DNA of 5,667 nucleotides. It comes from Planctomycetes bacterium RIFCSPHIGHO2_12_FULL_52_36 (GTDB lineage: Bacteria > Planctomycetota > Brocadiia > Brocadiales > Bathyanammoxibiaceae). The stretch is from positions 706-6,372 of the forward strand of contig MHYW01000083.1 of the NCBI GenBank assembly GCA_001828545.1, written 5' to 3'. A program made the translations under genes and the position numbers. This document shows, piece by piece, positions 4,217 to 5,667 of this stretch. Position 1 is the first letter of the stretch. Each line of letters starts with the position of its first letter. The notes under the pieces were generated by a model. It saw only the letters and a list, made by a program, of their open reading frames with translations, ran no database searches and had not been told where the DNA came from.

Positions 4217-5667
4217 CTACTTCCTGTGTAAACCGTCCGTGTAAAGAGGAGTATTGCCGTAGATCATCTTGTCGCTGGGCAGTGTTCCATCTGACTTTAT
4301 CCCAGCCTTGTCCTCTAGGGCCTTTATCCTCCTCAACTGAACAGCCCAGTCCTGAACCTTGGCCTGGTTCTGGATCATAGGCGCCCAACCATACCACCAG
4401 GAGTAATCCTGCTGGGCATGGGCCGTACCCTTGTAACCCCTCAGGAAGGCCCCGAACCACTGCTCTTCCAGCAGTAATTCAACATTGTTGGGCCTGCCAG
4501 GACCTGTAACGTAATGATGTCCTGTCCCCAGAATGGGACCATACAGCGGGAAGTAGCCCTTCTTCTCATTGAATAAGGGATACAGGACGGGTCCTAATGC
4601 CTCCGGACCAAGTATACCCGCTATCTTGTCCCCAATCCAGAATGGGTCACGGTTATCTGGGCCTGGGACTATGCAGTTATCCTTGAAAAGACCGTCTACC
4701 ACCGCCATAGTTGCATCGGTCTTCTGCCAGCCCAGGAGCATGTACTCATCCAGGGTCTGGCTGAGGTAAATCGTTGCAAACCTTGGGCTATGGCACTTGG
4801 AGCAGGTCTCTATCCACTTCTGCCTCTTGGCCTTGTTATCTGGAGAATCAAGGTCTATCACCTTGTTCAGAGGCGGGACGTTTATCCCGTACGGGGCGTC
4901 CTTGAGGCTGGACTTGTACTCGTAGTTCCTCTGTTTGGGCTTATAGACGCCCATACGCCAGATGCCCTTGTTGGTGACGTTATGGCCAAACTTCCCACCG
5001 CCCTGGTACATGTGGCAGTAGGCACAGGTTGGACCTCTCCAATCCTTACCGGGTTTCACCTGCTCCATGGGTATGTTCATATTCCACTCATGACTAGTGG
5101 CATGATAGGTTACACCCATGGCGGACTCCGTGTAGGACTCGTAGTCCGGGTGGTCGTAGCCCATGTGGCACTTTCCACAGGTCTCTGGTTGCCTGGCCTC
5201 TTTGGCGTCAAAGAGGTGTCTCATGTGACAGCCGTCGCACCTCTCCATCTCAGGGTGGCAGATGTCGCAACCAATCTGGGACACGCCATCGCCCCTCCTG
5301 TAGGCCTCAATATACCAGGGGGGTACTACCTCGGACTGCCAGGATGCAAAGTGGCTGGGCCTGCCGTCCTTCTTCTCTGTAACGAACTCGTCCATCTGCT
5401 GTTTGTGGCAGTGGCCACAGGAATTCTCCACGATAGGCATCTGCAACTTGTCGTGGCTTGAGCCGTGGCACTCTGCACAGCCCACCTTGGTGATGGACCT
5501 GCCCAGGAGCTTCTCTATCTCTGCCGTCTTCTGTGCACGATAGGGCGTATTCCTGGGATTGGCATGGGCGGAATCCTCCCACTGGTGTGTCCAGCCAGGG
5601 GTCACCTCCAGGTGGCACTCCTCGCACTGGTCTGGCTTGAACTTTTTCATCAGGTCGGCGAAGCCTG
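4217..5667 (-). CDS. Octaheme cytochrome c, hydroxylamine oxidoreductase (HAO) family, 5' truncated by the window
   Basis: The visible 482 residues hold exactly eight CXXCH sites. Counted from the Met at 5650 they are C9-H13, C58-H62, C78-H82, C128-H132, C138-H142, C158-H162, C209-H213 and C283-H287. The ten-residue spacing of sites 4 and 5 followed by MRH (CDICHPEMERCDGCHMRH) and the CAYCHMYQGGGKFGHNV block are typical of HAO-family enzymes, in which haem 4 is the P460-type catalytic haem. The Met at 5650 is not the start: it has no ribosome site, and the frame stays open upstream (GFADL) to the window edge. The family is usually about 500-570 residues with a signal peptide, so the missing part is short. 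There is no C-terminal membrane helix, so the mature enzyme should be soluble in the periplasm or anammoxosome. Whether it oxidises hydroxylamine or hydrazine or reduces nitrite depends on a cross-linking Tyr near the C-terminus. Tyr416 in QDYSWWYGW is a candidate, but I cannot confirm it by eye. Confidence 0.92.
   Translation of the reverse strand, partial: GFADLMKKFKPDQCEECHLEVTPGWTHQWEDSAHANPRNTPYRAQKTAEIEKLLGRSITKVGCAECHGSSHDKLQMPIVENSCGHCHKQQMDEFVTEKKDGRPSHFASWQSEVVPPWYIEAYRRGDGVSQIGCDICHPEMERCDGCHMRHLFDAKEARQPETCGKCHMGYDHPDYESYTESAMGVTYHATSHEWNMNIPMEQVKPGKDWRGPTCAYCHMYQGGGKFGHNVTNKGIWRMGVYKPKQRNYEYKSSLKDAPYGINVPPLNKVIDLDSPDNKAKRQKWIETCSKCHSPRFATIYLSQTLDEYMLLGWQKTDATMAVVDGLFKDNCIVPGPDNRDPFWIGDKIAGILGPEALGPVLYPLFNEKKGYFPLYGPILGTGHHYVTGPGRPNNVELLLEEQWFGAFLRGYKGTAHAQQDYSWWYGWAPMIQNQAKVQDWAVQLRRIKALEDKAGIKSDGTLPSDKMIYGNTPLYTDGLHRK

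Noticed and set aside
4134..4460. Minus-strand 108-codon and plus-strand 66- and 223-codon frames within the HAO-like gene
   Set aside because: They are shadows in other frames of a gene with eight in-frame haem sites.

Overview
The window carries one complete multi-domain gene, two small paralogous genes and two genes cut by the window edges, all on the minus strand. About 1.9 kb of repeat-rich non-coding DNA lies between them. Reading in the direction of transcription (high to low coordinates): a 5'-truncated octaheme cytochrome c of the hydroxylamine oxidoreductase (HAO) family (4217-5667); a clear rho-independent terminator; a tandem pair of 120-residue proteins of unknown function, about 42% identical to each other (3625-3987 and 3053-3415); a monoheme cytochrome c/outer-membrane beta-barrel protein (774-2291) behind a strong promoter and a 436-base leader; and the N-terminal 104 residues of an exported protein of unknown function (1-312).

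An HAO-like octaheme enzyme together with a haem-bearing outer-membrane barrel suggests an anaerobic or microaerobic bacterium with a multihaem-rich respiratory chain, probably in nitrogen-oxide, hydroxylamine or hydrazine metabolism. The HAO-family protein fits an anammox-type planctomycete (Brocadiales) or a relative, but Nitrospirota, NC10 and some Desulfobacterota carry similar proteins. No phylogenetic marker is present, so the assignment is tentative.

The genes do not form one compact operon. The HAO-like gene ends in its own hairpin and U-rich tract. The 120-residue pair has a candidate -10 box downstream of that terminator. The cytochrome-barrel gene has its own near-consensus promoter (TTGACA, 16 bases, TATACT). 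Functional coupling between the periplasmic octaheme enzyme and the outer-membrane cytochrome is plausible from proximity only.

The intergenic DNA is unusually structured. A family of GTAGGGGCA-type palindromes sits at or just after the stop codon of all three complete genes, and in one case supplies the stop codon itself. A 25-base perfect inverted repeat (about 45 bases with weaker similarity) flanks the cytochrome-barrel gene. The leader of that gene is a chain of hairpins with mutually exclusive pairings. A short vestige of the 3' end of a third copy of the 120-residue gene lies between the two intact copies. The leader RNA, the paralog pair with its vestige, and the repeat-bounded cytochrome-barrel gene are the least ordinary parts of the window.
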